Shown here piece by piece: positions 36,325-47,158 of a stretch of DNA of 64,000 bases. Under the pieces are notes generated by a model, which had not been told where the DNA came from, made no database searches, and saw only the letters and a program-made list of their open reading frames with translations. The translations under genes and the position numbers were made by a program. Within the stretch, counting starts at the first letter, position 1. Each line of letters begins with the position of its first letter. Source of the DNA: Bacillus sp. REN3 (GTDB lineage Bacteria > Bacillota > Bacilli > Bacillales > Cytobacillaceae); the NCBI RefSeq assembly GCF_017912555.1, contig NZ_JAERSD010000016.1, positions 43,126-107,125 of the forward strand, given 5' to 3'.

Positions 36325-37288
36325 CTTCATTAAAAGCGGAGACGATTTGTTCCAAAATCGTCTCTTCGTTTATTTATCAAAGGAACTTGACAGGAAAATT
36401 GATCAAATCGTTCCACTGAGAGAAAATGTCTTCTTGATTCATGCCGGATGTTCACGCTTTGTCTTGAAAGGCTTCCGTGATTTGCGGAAGCTTAAGGTAC
36501 AGGAAGCTTTTACCTTTTCTCTTCATCATTCAGGCTTCAGGAAAACTTATCGCTTCTATCCAATCGGGAAAATATTGTATTTTCGTGGTATGTACTATGG
36601 CTGTATAGAATTTATTGAACCCGATATCATTTCCTTCCATTATTCATGTGAAACTGACAGGCTTGAGGGGGTAAACCTGTTGGATAATTTCCATGCCATC
36701 TCGAAACGGCTTGCCCCGGCTTATGATTCTTTGCTGCCGAAGGCGGATACAGTAGGGAAATGGAAAGAACGGAAAGAAGAATTTGTCGCTAACAAAGAAA
36801 CCATCCAACGTTTTGCCGGCAAGAAAATCTTCGCTGAATACGAGAGATGGGGCGATTCAGCACTGGCTGGATTAATGAATAACGAACGAAAGATTGATGA
36901 AAAAGAAACGACTGTGCTGCATGGGGATGTGGCGCACCATAATTTTTTGCGGGCTACTACTGGGGAACTTTACCTAATTGATTTTGATTTGATCAGCATT
37001 GGTTCACCTTTTCATGATTTGCTACAATATGCTAATCGAATTCTGCCGTTCATCAGCTGGAAACTGGAATCGCTGGAAGAACTCGGGACTTTTGTGCATT
37101 GGTTGGAGAATGATGCTTTTTTGTATGGGCTTCTATATCCTTCCGATGTATTCAGGGAATGGAACAGGGCGCTTCGAGGGAACAGGAATTTGGATGAACA
37201 TACGATCACAAGACTTGTCGAGCTGACTGTAGGCCAATTTCAGCAGAGAAAGCAATTCATTGAAAATGTGAAGTCATTCGTCGAATAA
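36302..37288 (+). CDS. CotS/aminoglycoside-phosphotransferase-fold protein next to safA
   Basis: A 328-residue protein with the kinase-like fold of the CotS/YutH spore-coat group and APH enzymes. The catalytic loop LHGDVAHHNFL (about 207-217) and the metal-binding LIDFDLISIGSPFHDLL (about 226-242) keep the Asp and Asn residues needed for phosphotransfer. The start lies within the end of safA (ATG 36302, 36305 or 36314; overlap of 11-23 bp), so it is translated with SafA. In B. subtilis I recall no such gene directly after safA. Probably a spore-coat associated protein made in the mother cell; a phosphoryl acceptor is not known. Confidence 0.75.
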   Translation: MMRAMNINFIKSGDDLFQNRLFVYLSKELDRKIDQIVPLRENVFLIHAGCSRFVLKGFRDLRKLKVQEAFTFSLHHSGFRKTYRFYPIGKILYFRGMYYGCIEFIEPDIISFHYSCETDRLEGVNLLDNFHAISKRLAPAYDSLLPKADTVGKWKERKEEFVANKETIQRFAGKKIFAEYERWGDSALAGLMNNERKIDEKETTVLHGDVAHHNFLRATTGELYLIDFDLISIGSPFHDLLQYANRILPFISWKLESLEELGTFVHWLENDAFLYGLLYPSDVFREWNRALRGNRNLDEHTITRLVELTVGQFQQRKQFIENVKSFVE

Positions 37289-37394
37289 CTGTGCGGAAGA
37301 TTGGGCTTATCTGTCAGAATGAAAAAATAACTCCAACCGCAAGCTATTAAAGAGCATCCAAAATGCTCAAACAGCTACGGATGGGGGTCTTGCA

Positions 37395-38075
37395 TTGGAT
37401 AAAAAATTTTTGATGCTTCCCTTTGCTTCTATCCTGGTCGCTGCTATGGCCGGCTGCACAGGCAACCAGGGAGCGGAACAGCCTTTGGGTTATTATTCGA
37501 ATGATAAAGGAAATGAAGTGGACGTCATGGATGATCGGGAAGGCCCTGTTACCGAAATGATGGATCACTCATTCGGGAAGGAAGCCCGTGTTTCCGAGGA
37601 GCGCAAGAGAGCGATGCTCCAGTCACGAGATGAAAATGGAAACCCGCCAAATCCAACAGTACCAAGGTCAGATCATGACCATAATTTTTTTCAGCGTGAT
37701 AATCGATACAGCCGCGGAGATGTCAATTATCACGGCCATTTGAATGAGAACAGGGACAATCCCAGGATTTACAAAAATACAGAGGAAGACAAGCAAGACG
37801 CCAAAAGGGTAGAACAGGCAGTAGAAGCAATCGATAATGTCGATAAGGTCCGTTCAGTCATGTACGGGCGGGAAGTGGAAATTGCCGTGGACCTGAAAGA
37901 TAAGTCCCTTGAAAAAAAGACCAAAAAGGAAATCGAAAAGGCGGTTACGCCGATGATTGAAGGCAGGGAACTGCGAATTTCCACTGATGAAGGCACATTC
38001 AGCCGATCAAGGGATATTGATTATAACAGGAAGAATGGCAATCCGCGAGAAAGCATCAATCTAAACGGGAAATAA
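37395..38075 (+). CDS. coxA: YhcN/YlaJ-family spore lipoprotein (CoxA-like)
   Basis: A 226-residue secreted lipoprotein. The signal peptide ends in a lipobox LVAAMAGC (Cys at about 20). The C-terminal half (about 130-195, DAKRVEQAVEAIDNVDKVRSV...EKAVTPMI) is the YhcN/YlaJ domain of sporulation lipoproteins. CoxA (YrbB) of B. subtilis, a cortex protein, is located directly after safA, which supports the symbol. TTG 37395 follows GATGGGGG. It ends with a strong terminator. Confidence 0.8.
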   Translation: MDKKFLMLPFASILVAAMAGCTGNQGAEQPLGYYSNDKGNEVDVMDDREGPVTEMMDHSFGKEARVSEERKRAMLQSRDENGNPPNPTVPRSDHDHNFFQRDNRYSRGDVNYHGHLNENRDNPRIYKNTEEDKQDAKRVEQAVEAIDNVDKVRSVMYGREVEIAVDLKDKSLEKKTKKEIEKAVTPMIEGRELRISTDEGTFSRSRDIDYNRKNGNPRESINLNGK

Positions 38076-38106
38076 AGGCAAAGCACCGGCTTTGCCTTTA
38101 TTTTTT
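38074..38106 (+). terminator. Terminator after the coxA-like gene
   Basis: Perfect 11-bp stem AAAGGCAAAGC / GCTTTGCCTTT, 4-nt loop and six T. A further hairpin (38119-38153, GCACGGACA...TGTCCGCTCCGTGC) follows in the 307-bp gap before bofC, otherwise empty. Confidence 0.92.
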
Positions 38107-38382
38107 CATGTGCTGAAGGAAGCACGGACAAGGAGTTGCGTGTCCGCTCCGTGCAAACCCACCATGATCAGCCAATCAATCTGAGGGCCAAAGAGCAGCT
38201 TTTCATACAGACTGTAGCCGGTACTGTCATCATACTTAAACAGTTTCTAATTTTCCACTGTATCAGGCTTATTTGCGCCATCATAAATCGAAGGATAAAT
38301 AAGATTATTTTGGCTAAACTATGAATGTATAAGACATGGCTGGCAAGGGTTAGCCGTGTTTGAAAAGGAGAGGTGGACAGCG

Positions 38383-38928
38383 ATGGGTTCAATGCAACGA
38401 TCGTTTTCAATCAGCATGGCAGCACTGTTGCTTATAAGTGTTTTTAGCTTTTGGCTGGCAAGGAACACAGAACCTGCTTTTGCTGAGAAGCCTGAAGGGA
38501 ACGTCCAGGAAATCAATGAACCTCTTGAGATCACCATCACTTTACAAAGGGCGTACCTCGATGGTGAAATGAGTGAGGAAAAAGTCAAAGAAAAGATTTG
38601 GTCGATGGAAGATTTTTGGGCAAAATATGACGATTGGCAGCTTGTTGATCTGGATAACGGGAAAGCAGTATTCAGGATGGAGATTGATGATATTTCCCCA
38701 CTGCTCAAGGGTAATGGCTATTTTGGGCTGTCGCAAGAAGGAGTTTTGACGATTTTCAACGGAAGGCCGGATCGTTCGAATATCATTCAGTCATTCTTCC
38801 AAATCGATCTCGGAAGGCTGGAGAGCATCAAACGCGACCAGCTGGAAAAGGGAATCAAGATTAAAGATAAAAAACGTTACGAACAAGTTCTTGAAACGTT
38901 TAAACCATATACTTTGCAGGAGCAATGA
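38383..38928 (+). CDS. bofC: BofC, forespore regulator of the SigK checkpoint
   Basis: A 181-residue exported protein. The N-terminal signal segment (about 10-33, ending near FAEK) is followed by an N-terminal small domain (LEITITLQRAYLDGEMSEEK) and a C-terminal domain with GYFGLSQEGVLTIFNGRP. BofC inhibits SpoIVB, which triggers SpoIVFB, encoded at 22.6 kb. I chose ATG 38383, preceded by AGGAGAGGTGG; the in-frame GTG at 38356 is upstream of that ribosome site. Confidence 0.92.
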   Translation: MGSMQRSFSISMAALLLISVFSFWLARNTEPAFAEKPEGNVQEINEPLEITITLQRAYLDGEMSEEKVKEKIWSMEDFWAKYDDWQLVDLDNGKAVFRMEIDDISPLLKGNGYFGLSQEGVLTIFNGRPDRSNIIQSFFQIDLGRLESIKRDQLEKGIKIKDKKRYEQVLETFKPYTLQEQ

Positions 38929-38931
38929 ACG

Positions 38932-38960
38932 AGAGCCGGGAACTCCGGCTCTTGTTTTTG
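38932..38960 (+). terminator. Terminator after bofC
   Basis: Perfect 8-bp stem AGAGCCGG / CCGGCTCT with a 5-nt loop, followed by TGTTTTTG. Confidence 0.88.
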
Positions 38961-39063
38961 CCAAAAAATGATCATACGTTCGCTTTTTTGCAACATTTTC
39001 TTCGTGCCAGTAAAAATTGTATGTTAAAATGAGGTACAGCAAAGCAGAGGAGCGAGAAGATCA

Positions 39064-39666
39064 TTGTTTGAATTTATTAAAGGCACGGTCGACTTTGTTG
39101 GTCCTGAATATGTCGTCATAGAAAATAATGGGATAGGATATAAGATATTGACGCCGAATCCGTTTCTATTCTCAAAGGAAACAGGAAAAGTAATACGTGT
39201 CTATACATACCATTATGTACGAGAAGATATCATTTCCCTTTATGGTTTCATGACAAGGGAGGAAAAAGCTCTCTTCACGAGGCTGCTGAATGTTTCGGGA
39301 ATCGGCCCGAAAGGCGCTTTGGCGATTCTGGCCTCAGGTGAGCCGGAGCAGGTCGTCCAGGCAATCGAAAATGAAGACGAAGCATTCCTTGTTAAGTTTC
39401 CTGGTGTCGGTAAAAAGACAGCAAGGCAAATGATTCTAGATTTAAAAGGGAAACTGCACGATCTTGTGCCTGATTTTTTCCCGGATTTGTTCAATGCGAA
39501 TGAATCAGCTGCAGCTGATTCCGTGGATTTCGATGAAGCGCTTCAGGCTCTTCAGGCGCTTGGCTATTCAGAAAAAGAAATCCGCAAGATTACCCCGGAG
39601 CTGAGGAAAGAAAAGCTCTCCACCGAGCAGTATATAAAAAAGGCGCTTCAAAAGCTTTTAAAATAG
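39064..39666 (+). CDS. ruvA: Holliday junction DNA-binding protein RuvA
   Basis: A 200-residue tetrameric protein that holds the Holliday junction for RuvB. N-terminal OB fold ([20 protein letters not shown]), two helix-hairpin-helix motifs ([29 protein letters not shown]) and the C-terminal domain III that touches RuvB ([16 protein letters not shown]). TTG 39064 follows AGGAGCGAG; no ATG is available. Separated from ruvB by a 217-bp gap with no features. Confidence 0.97.
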   Translation: MFEFIKGTVDFVGPEYVVIENNGIGYKILTPNPFLFSKETGKVIRVYTYHYVREDIISLYGFMTREEKALFTRLLNVSGIGPKGALAILASGEPEQVVQAIENEDEAFLVKFPGVGKKTARQMILDLKGKLHDLVPDFFPDLFNANESAAADSVDFDEALQALQALGYSEKEIRKITPELRKEKLSTEQYIKKALQKLLK

Positions 39667-39883
39667 TAAGGTCGATACTTTTAAATTCGAGATTCCTCCA
39701 CACTCCTGGCGCAAGTGCCGCTCTAGGGGGACCAGAAGGCGCGAATAACATCTGGTTAAAGCCGGGCTGCATGGGAGAACTGATGCCCGAAGAGGAAATA
39801 AACAGGCATATGCAGATATCTAGGGGAAATCGTACCTGACTGATGGAGTTAGAATAACAAGATGGATAAAGGGTGATATACAG

Positions 39884-40885
39884 ATGGAAGAACGCATCAT
39901 TTCCAGTGAAGCGGGCGATCAGGATCTTTCATTTGAACAAAGCCTGCGTCCCCGGACGCTCAAGCAATATATTGGCCAGGATAAGGTGAAAGCCAATCTG
40001 GAAGTGTTCATCGAGGCAGCGAGGATGAGGCGGGAAACGCTTGACCATGTGCTGCTTTATGGTCCGCCTGGTTTAGGGAAAACGACGCTGGCAGCCATCA
40101 TCGCAAATGAAATGGGCGTCCATATGCGGACGACTTCAGGGCCGGCAATTGAAAGGCCGGGGGATTTGGCAGCCATCCTTACGGCACTTGAGCCTGGCGA
40201 CGTGCTGTTCATTGATGAAATCCACCGGCTCCCTAGAACAATCGAGGAAGTCCTTTATCCTGCGATGGAGGATTTTTGCCTAGATATTGTCATCGGGAAG
40301 GGGCCGAGCGCTCGTTCAGTCCGGCTGGATTTGCCGCCATTCACGCTGGTGGGGGCAACGACACGGGCGGGTTCACTGTCTGCTCCGTTAAGGGACAGGT
40401 TTGGAGTCCTGAGCAGATTGGAATACTATAATGAAAGCCAGTTGACCGAAATCATCGCAAGGACAGCTGATTTGCTTGAAACAGAGATTGATTGGCTTGC
40501 GGCCCAGGAACTTGCAAGAAGGTCAAGGGGGACGCCAAGGATCGCCAATCGCCTGCTCAAGCGTGTCCGGGATTTTGCCCAGGTGCGCGGCAATGGGGCA
40601 GTAGAGGAATCCATGGCAAAGGAAGCCTTGGAATTGATGCAGGTCGACCGTTTAGGCCTGGATCATATTGACCATAAATTATTGAAGGCCATTATTGAAA
40701 AATTCCGGGGCGGTCCAGTTGGCCTAGATACGATCGCAGCAACGATCGGGGAAGAATCGCAGACGATCGAAGATGTTTATGAGCCTTACTTACTTCAGAT
40801 TGGATTCCTTCAGAGGACTCCGAGGGGAAGGGTGGCGACTCCGGCCGTTTATAAGCATTTCAAAATGGAGGTGCCTGCAGAATGA
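39884..40885 (+). CDS. ruvB: Holliday junction branch-migration ATPase RuvB
   Basis: A 333-residue AAA+ hexameric motor. Walker [10 protein letters not shown] (about 63-71), Walker [10 protein letters not shown], sensor 1 VGATTRAG, arginine finger RDRFG, and the C-terminal winged helix ([14 protein letters not shown]). Overlaps the next small gene by 4 bp (ATGA). Confidence 0.98.
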   Translation: MEERIISSEAGDQDLSFEQSLRPRTLKQYIGQDKVKANLEVFIEAARMRRETLDHVLLYGPPGLGKTTLAAIIANEMGVHMRTTSGPAIERPGDLAAILTALEPGDVLFIDEIHRLPRTIEEVLYPAMEDFCLDIVIGKGPSARSVRLDLPPFTLVGATTRAGSLSAPLRDRFGVLSRLEYYNESQLTEIIARTADLLETEIDWLAAQELARRSRGTPRIANRLLKRVRDFAQVRGNGAVEESMAKEALELMQVDRLGLDHIDHKLLKAIIEKFRGGPVGLDTIAATIGEESQTIEDVYEPYLLQIGFLQRTPRGRVATPAVYKHFKMEVPAE

Positions 40886-41088
40886 CAGGTGCGGCAAAGT
40901 TCGTGATGATCGCGGGGGTCATCATTTTTGTAATCGGATTTATCATGCAATTTGTCAACTTGGGAAGGCTCCCCGGTGATGTGATCATCAAAAAAGGAAA
41001 CACTACGTTTTATTTTCCGATTGTCACGTCCATTGTTATCAGCATTGTCCTGTCGGCAATCTTTTATTTTATTGGACGGCTTCGGTGA
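40882..41088 (+). CDS. Small membrane protein, DUF2905 family
   Basis: A 68-residue protein with two membrane helices (about 6-25 and 44-64) joined by the conserved segment [20 protein letters not shown], which marks DUF2905. Often found next to ruvB in Firmicutes. The start overlaps the ruvB stop. Function unknown. Confidence 0.9.
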   Translation: MTGAAKFVMIAGVIIFVIGFIMQFVNLGRLPGDVIIKKGNTTFYFPIVTSIVISIVLSAIFYFIGRLR

Positions 41089-41121
41089 TAAATAAAAATT
41101 TGATTTTTTAAGGGTGACATC

Positions 41122-42150
41122 ATGAAAGTAGAATTATTTGATTTCCATCTGCCGGAGGAGCTGATTGCCCAGACTCCGCTCGAGAATCGGTCCGAAAGCA
41201 GGTTGATGGTGCTCGATAAGCAATCCGGAAGGGTCGAGCATACTGTTTTTAAGAATATAAAGGAGTATCTGAATCCCGGAGACTGCCTTGTCTTGAATGA
41301 TACAAGAGTTCTTCCCGCCAGGCTGTTTGGGCTTAAGGAAGACACAGGGGCAAAAATCGAAGTCCTCCTTTTGAAACAATTGGAGGGCGATGAATGGGAA
41401 ACACTCGTCAAACCCGCCAAACGTGTAAAAACGGGTACAAAAATCACTTTCGGAGGCGGCCTCCTGACAGCGGTCTGTACAGGCGAAGCGGATCATGGAG
41501 GAAGGAATCTGACATTCTCGTACGAGGGTATCTTTTACGAAGTGCTTGACCAGCTTGGTGAAATGCCGCTCCCTCCATATATCAAGGAGCAGCTGGAGGA
41601 TAAAGACCGCTACCAGACTGTTTTTGCCAGAGAGCGGGGCTCTGCCGCAGCCCCGACAGCAGGCTTGCACTTCACGGAAGAATTGCTTGGGGAGATCAAG
41701 GATATGGGTGTCCACCTGGCCTTCATCACGCTCCATGTGGGGCTTGGCACGTTCAGGCCTGTCAATGTTGAATCGGTCGATGAACATGAAATGCATTCGG
41801 AATTCTATCAGGTCACCGAAGGAACCGCTCTGCTCCTGAATTCCATCCGAGGACAGGGAGGAAGGATCATTACAGTCGGGACTACTTCCACAAGGACGCT
41901 CGAAACCATTGCATCTGCCAATGATGGCCTATTTGCCGCGGAAAGTGGATGGACAGATATATTCATCTATCCAGGATATGAATTCAAGGCAATAGACGGG
42001 ATGATCACGAATTTCCACCTGCCGAAATCAACATTGATCATGCTGGTAAGCGCCCTGGCAGGAAGGGAAATTGTCCTGAACGCTTATAATGAAGCGGTAG
42101 CACAGAAGTATCGCTTCTTCAGCTTTGGGGATGCGATGCTGATCCTTTGA
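41122..42150 (+). CDS. queA: S-adenosylmethionine:tRNA ribosyltransferase-isomerase
   Basis: A 342-residue enzyme that converts preQ1 in tRNA to epoxyqueuosine, using SAM as ribosyl donor. Typical segments are [25 protein letters not shown] (start, read in two parts), [26 protein letters not shown] and [19 protein letters not shown] 41122 after AAGGGTGAC. Paired with tgt for queuosine synthesis. Confidence 0.97.
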   Translation: MKVELFDFHLPEELIAQTPLENRSESRLMVLDKQSGRVEHTVFKNIKEYLNPGDCLVLNDTRVLPARLFGLKEDTGAKIEVLLLKQLEGDEWETLVKPAKRVKTGTKITFGGGLLTAVCTGEADHGGRNLTFSYEGIFYEVLDQLGEMPLPPYIKEQLEDKDRYQTVFARERGSAAAPTAGLHFTEELLGEIKDMGVHLAFITLHVGLGTFRPVNVESVDEHEMHSEFYQVTEGTALLLNSIRGQGGRIITVGTTSTRTLETIASANDGLFAAESGWTDIFIYPGYEFKAIDGMITNFHLPKSTLIMLVSALAGREIVLNAYNEAVAQKYRFFSFGDAMLIL

Positions 42151-42185
42151 CAGCAGAGATTTTAACGATGGAAGGGAGCTAATGA

Positions 42186-43328
<1,143 letters not shown>

Positions 43329-43365
43329 TAATCTTGCTATCAAAACGTGAAAGGAGGGGAAAAGG

Positions 43366-43650
43366 ATGGAAGGTTTAATAGGTACAGTGTTTCCGCTGCT
43401 GCTGATGTTTGTATTGTTTTACTTTTTGCTGATCCGCCCTCAACAAAAGAGGCAAAAAGCGGTCCAGCAAATGCAAAGCGACTTGCAAAAGGGCGATAAG
43501 GTAGTGACAATCGGCGGTCTCCATGGAATCGTCGATGCGCTTGACGAAGGGACAGTTGTCATCAAATGCGGCGATGGAAGCCGGCTTACATATGATCGCG
43601 CTGCTATCCGCGATGTAGTCGAATCTGCAGGCGACTCACTCATGAAGTAA
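43366..43650 (+). CDS. yajC: Preprotein translocase subunit YajC
   Basis: A 94-residue protein with one N-terminal membrane helix (FPLLLMFVLFYFLLIRPQQKR) and a soluble domain containing GDKVVTIGGLHGIV. It joins SecDF. Strong ribosome site AAAGGAGGGG. In B. subtilis yrbF lies at this place. Confidence 0.95.
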   Translation: MEGLIGTVFPLLLMFVLFYFLLIRPQQKRQKAVQQMQSDLQKGDKVVTIGGLHGIVDALDEGTVVIKCGDGSRLTYDRAAIRDVVESAGDSLMK

Positions 43651-43653
43651 CAG

Positions 43654-43686
43654 AAAAAGAAGCGGGATATTTTCCGCTTCTTTTTT
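43654..43686 (+). terminator. Terminator after yajC
   Basis: AAAAAGAAGCGG pairs with CCGCTTCTTTTTT around an 8-nt loop. Confidence 0.92.
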
Positions 43687-43809
43687 ATGCTTTAAGAAAG
43701 CATAAATTGTCTGTAAAAGTAACTCACCCCAATTGGGATTGTAGGAATGAACTGTAAGTGCAACTGTGCCTCTGTTTTTGCCGTAAGGACTGCCAGTCGC
43801 GAATTTTCC

Positions 43810-44196
43810 TTATGCGTTTTTTGTGCCGCCGGCAATATTCACTCCAAGGATTCCTCCCATCATCGCTGTTAGGATATAACATACATGGTAGATGACCTGC
43901 TCGATAGAGAATGTATGGTCATAGCCGAGGAACTGGAACAGGAAAATAATCAGAGTATAGAAAAGTCCTGTTGCCCCTCCAATTAGCCAGCCTTTTTGCT
44001 TTCCTTTCCCCCCAGTGATGAACCCCCCGACAAAAATGGATAAGAATGAAATGGTACTCATGACATACTGCAGTGAGGATTCCTGTAATGATGTGAACCT
44101 CAATAGAAGAGAAAATATCAAACTGCTGACGATCGCCAACGCAAATATTGCCATGACACCATAAAGAATGGACTTTCCCAAATTACGTGATTCCAT
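43810..44196 (-). CDS. TIGR04086-type membrane protein (YrzE-like)
   Basis: A 128-residue protein with four hydrophobic segments and little else (glycine-rich loops GGFITGGKGKQKGWLIGG and MMGGILGVNIAGG). YrzE of B. subtilis, in the same place between yajC and the DUF421 gene, has this size and pattern. Function unknown. It is transcribed against yajC. Confidence 0.8.
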   Translation of the reverse strand: MESRNLGKSILYGVMAIFALAIVSSLIFSLLLRFTSLQESSLQYVMSTISFLSIFVGGFITGGKGKQKGWLIGGATGLFYTLIIFLFQFLGYDHTFSIEQVIYHVCYILTAMMGGILGVNIAGGTKNA

Positions 44197-44381
44197 TAAC
44201 CCTTCTCCCCTCTCACTAAATGATCCCTTCGCCGGGAAATCCCTAGTACAAGCATATTCATGCCCTTTTTAAAATAGAATCCATTTTTGGCTGATTAAAT
44301 AAATTGGAAAAAAAACGGTGTATTTTTTTCTTCCATGGTTGAAGACTATGAGAGATTGAGTACAGAAGGGCGTGGGTTTTC

Positions 44382-45035
44382 TTGGAAGATTATCTGGTGA
44401 TTTTGTCAAGGACATTGTTGTTGTATGTTGTCATCCTGGTGATTTTCAGGTTGATGGGAAAAAGGGAGATTGGCGAGCTAAGCATCCTTGATTTGGTCGT
44501 GTACATCATGATTGCCGAGATTGCCGCTTTGGCCATCGAAAATACGAAAGCACCGTTCATCAATACACTTCTTCCAATCGTTGTCCTGGCAATCGTGCAA
44601 ATTTCGCTGGCAATGCTGTCATTGAAAAGCAAAAAGTTCCGTGACCTTGTGGATGGACAGCCGACAGTGATCATCAATAACGGAAAGATCGATGAAAGGG
44701 CAATGAAAGCGCAGCGTTATAATTTTGATGATTTACTCCTTCAGTTAAGGGAAAAGGATGTGGGGAATATTGCGGATGTCGAGTTTGCGATCCTGGAGCC
44801 TTCAGGAAAACTGTCCATTTTCCAAAAAAACAAGAGTGGCCGGCAGGATGAAGGTATCCTGGCGCTTCCGCTTATTATTGACGGGAACATCCAGGAGGAA
44901 AACTTGAAGCGGATCAATAAGACAATCCCATGGATACAAAAAGAACTAAAATCAAAAGGATATCCCGATATTAACAGAATTTCTTTTTGCAGCTATGATA
45001 ATGGGGAATTTTTCATAGACATGAAAGATCAGTAA
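44382..45035 (+). CDS. DUF421 membrane protein (YetF/YrbG-like)
   Basis: A 217-residue protein: three N-terminal membrane helices (about 5-80) followed by a cytoplasmic DUF421 domain ([20 protein letters not shown], then [20 protein letters not shown]). Relatives are YetF and YrbG of B. subtilis; some act in spore or germination physiology, but the biochemical role is unknown. The start is TTG 44382. Confidence 0.88.
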   Translation: MEDYLVILSRTLLLYVVILVIFRLMGKREIGELSILDLVVYIMIAEIAALAIENTKAPFINTLLPIVVLAIVQISLAMLSLKSKKFRDLVDGQPTVIINNGKIDERAMKAQRYNFDDLLLQLREKDVGNIADVEFAILEPSGKLSIFQKNKSGRQDEGILALPLIIDGNIQEENLKRINKTIPWIQKELKSKGYPDINRISFCSYDNGEFFIDMKDQ

Positions 45036-45062
45036 AAAACGTGGAATGCTCCACGTTTTTTT
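45034..45062. terminator. Bidirectional terminator between the DUF421 gene and spoVB
   Basis: Perfect palindrome AAAAAACGTGGA / TCCACGTTTTTT with a 4-nt loop; it reads as a terminator on both strands for the two converging genes. Confidence 0.92.
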
Positions 45063-46623
45063 ACATGATTGGTTTCCTGAAAACTGATTTAAGGATGGCG
45101 GATATCCTTAGGAATTCTTGCTTCCTGACCAGGCCGGTTACTAGGGACAGCAATAAATAGACTGTGGATATTGCCGCAATGGAAATCAGGACCTTAAAAG
45201 CCAAGGATTGGTCATTGCCGACCCTGTCCCAAAAAAGGAAGCCGAACGAGCCGGACAGGACGATGACTGCGAAGGTTTTAAGATAGTCTTTAACATAAAA
45301 AGTAAAGGAAATGGCTTTCAGCATCGTGGCAAAATGCAGCATCGTGACAAGGACAATACCTGTGACAATTCCAAGGGCAGCTCCGTTTATTCCAAAGGCC
45401 GGCTGGCTCGCCAACAGGAAGATGACGGTGATTTTCGCAATATTTCCAATCAGGCTGTTTACCATGGCTGCCCTTGCGAGGTCAAGTGCCTGGAGTACTG
45501 CCTGCAGCGGGCCCTGGAAATAATAAAACAGGAAGAAGGGAGCCATCAGCTTCAAGAAATATGCTCCGTTGGAGGTGCCGTACATCAGGCTCATCAATGG
45601 CTCTGCCAGGACATACAAGATAACGACTGAAAGGCCGCCTGTCAACAGGGAGAATCGGAGTGATTGCTGCAAAAGGTGCTCGATCACTTTTCCATTTTTT
45701 ATTGAATTTGCTTCACTTATCGCCGGGACAAGCGAAGTAGATAGGGAGTATGTGATAAAGGAAGGCAGCATCAGCAACGGCATCGCAAACCCGGTAAGGG
45801 CACCATATTGCTTTGTTGCAGCAACGGCAGCCACGCCAGCGAGCGCAAGGCTGTGGGCGACGACAATCGGTTCGAAAAACCATGATACCGATCCAATCAG
45901 CCTGGAACCTGTTGTTGGCAGGGCAATGCCCATCAGCTCATTGAAGGTTGACTTGCCTGAATGGACGTATTGGAAAAAATTTTTCCGCAGCCTGAATTTT
46001 TTCTTAAGCTTGAAGGTTGCGATTAAATACGCCAGTGAAACGAGTTCGCCAATCACGGATGCAACCATCGCTCCGGCTGCTGCGTATTCAATCCCATATG
46101 GCAGGAATGTTTTCGTAAGGATAGCGATAAGCGTGATTCTTGCAAGCTGCTCAATAACCTGTGATATAGCTGAGGGCTTCATGTTCTGCCGCCCTTGGAA
46201 ATAGCCGCGCAAAACGGAAGAAACGGCGACGATTGGAACGATTGGCGCAATAGCGAGAAGTGGCAAGTGAGTCCTTGGGTCTGTGAATAATGTCTTTGAC
46301 AGATAAGGAGCAAGCAGCAGAAGGGCTGGAGTGAAAATAATGGATAAAGAAATAGTCGTTGCCAGAGATACGACAAGGATTTTCTTGATTTTAGCAAAAT
46401 CACCCTTCGCTTCAGCTTCGGCGATATTTTTTGAAATCGCCACCGGCAGCCCCAATTGAGTGATTGTCACGACGAGAATCAGGGTAGGAAACGCCATCAT
46501 ATATAAACCGACACCCTCTTCACCAATGAAACGGGCAATGACAATCCGGTTTATGAAACCCAGTATCCTGGTGACAAGACCGGCTAACAGCAAAATAAAT
46601 GTACCTTTTAAAAACTTCGACAT
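45061..46623 (-). CDS. spoVB: SpoVB-like polysaccharide/lipid II flippase
   Basis: A 520-residue polytopic protein of the MOP flippase group (MurJ-like) with about 14 hydrophobic segments. The N-terminal GLVTRILGFINRIVIARFIG segment is characteristic of the SpoVB/YkvU/AmJ type. SpoVB is needed for cortex peptidoglycan synthesis in the mother cell, probably by moving the lipid-linked precursor. Its place before comN-secDF is conserved. Start at 46623 after AGGGAGACG. Confidence 0.9.
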   Translation of the reverse strand: MSKFLKGTFILLLAGLVTRILGFINRIVIARFIGEEGVGLYMMAFPTLILVVTITQLGLPVAISKNIAEAEAKGDFAKIKKILVVSLATTISLSIIFTPALLLLAPYLSKTLFTDPRTHLPLLAIAPIVPIVAVSSVLRGYFQGRQNMKPSAISQVIEQLARITLIAILTKTFLPYGIEYAAAGAMVASVIGELVSLAYLIATFKLKKKFRLRKNFFQYVHSGKSTFNELMGIALPTTGSRLIGSVSWFFEPIVVAHSLALAGVAAVAATKQYGALTGFAMPLLMLPSFITYSLSTSLVPAISEANSIKNGKVIEHLLQQSLRFSLLTGGLSVVILYVLAEPLMSLMYGTSNGAYFLKLMAPFFLFYYFQGPLQAVLQALDLARAAMVNSLIGNIAKITVIFLLASQPAFGINGAALGIVTGIVLVTMLHFATMLKAISFTFYVKDYLKTFAVIVLSGSFGFLFWDRVGNDQSLAFKVLISIAAISTVYLLLSLVTGLVRKQEFLRISAILKSVFRKPIM

Positions 46624-46747
46624 TCGTCTCCCTGCCTTCTCAAAAAAGCTTATTTCATATACAATTAACTATATGCTTGAAAGTGGACAAAGCATGACAG
46701 GTTAAGCAATTTTATCCGGCATGAAAAATGGACAGGGGGGATAGCAA

Positions 46748-47044
46748 ATGGAGAGAAGCCATCAGTATGGACGCTTTTATGAGGAAATCAAACCGGCTTT
46801 AAAGAGCAAGCTGGAGGAATTCAGGCTATTTGGGTACGAACGGGTGACGGAGAAGGAGCTTTGGGATTACCTGACAAAGAAAAAGTGGAAGAAAGTAAAA
46901 GAAGACATCCATCTATATGAAGTTGTCGCCGATGTTCTCTCGGTCCAGGCTGGGGAATTGATGAATCATGCAACGGTTGAAGCTTTCAAATTGGGAGATT
47001 TTTCGTTAGAAGATGAAGAAGAAAGACAAAAATTGCTCAAATAA
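46748..47044 (+). CDS. comN: Post-transcriptional regulator ComN
   Basis: A 98-residue acidic/basic soluble protein (YrzD). The YxRFYEEIKPALKSKLEEF-like N-terminus and the segment VTEKELWDYLTKKKWKK define the family. In B. subtilis ComN affects comE mRNA and so competence. The gene is between spoVB and secDF as in B. subtilis. ATG 46748 after GGGGGGAT. Confidence 0.88.
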   Translation: MERSHQYGRFYEEIKPALKSKLEEFRLFGYERVTEKELWDYLTKKKWKKVKEDIHLYEVVADVLSVQAGELMNHATVEAFKLGDFSLEDEEERQKLLK

Positions 47045-47158
47045 GTGAAATTGACAGTTATTTCATTCTGTTACATAATGATAATGCTATCGAATTCATA
47101 GTTTTTATGCCTGGCAGCATGATTTTTTCGTGCCCTATTTAAGGAGGATTTGTACATA

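Noticed and set aside
35156..36330. Long open frames on the minus strand across safA (about 275, 237 and 86 codons, His/Cys-rich)
   Set aside because: They are produced by the 39-bp repeat, whose length is a multiple of three and which lacks stops in several frames. They have no ribosome site and no protein-like composition.
41134..41796. 220-codon minus-strand frame opposite queA
   Set aside because: Contained in queA and without family features.
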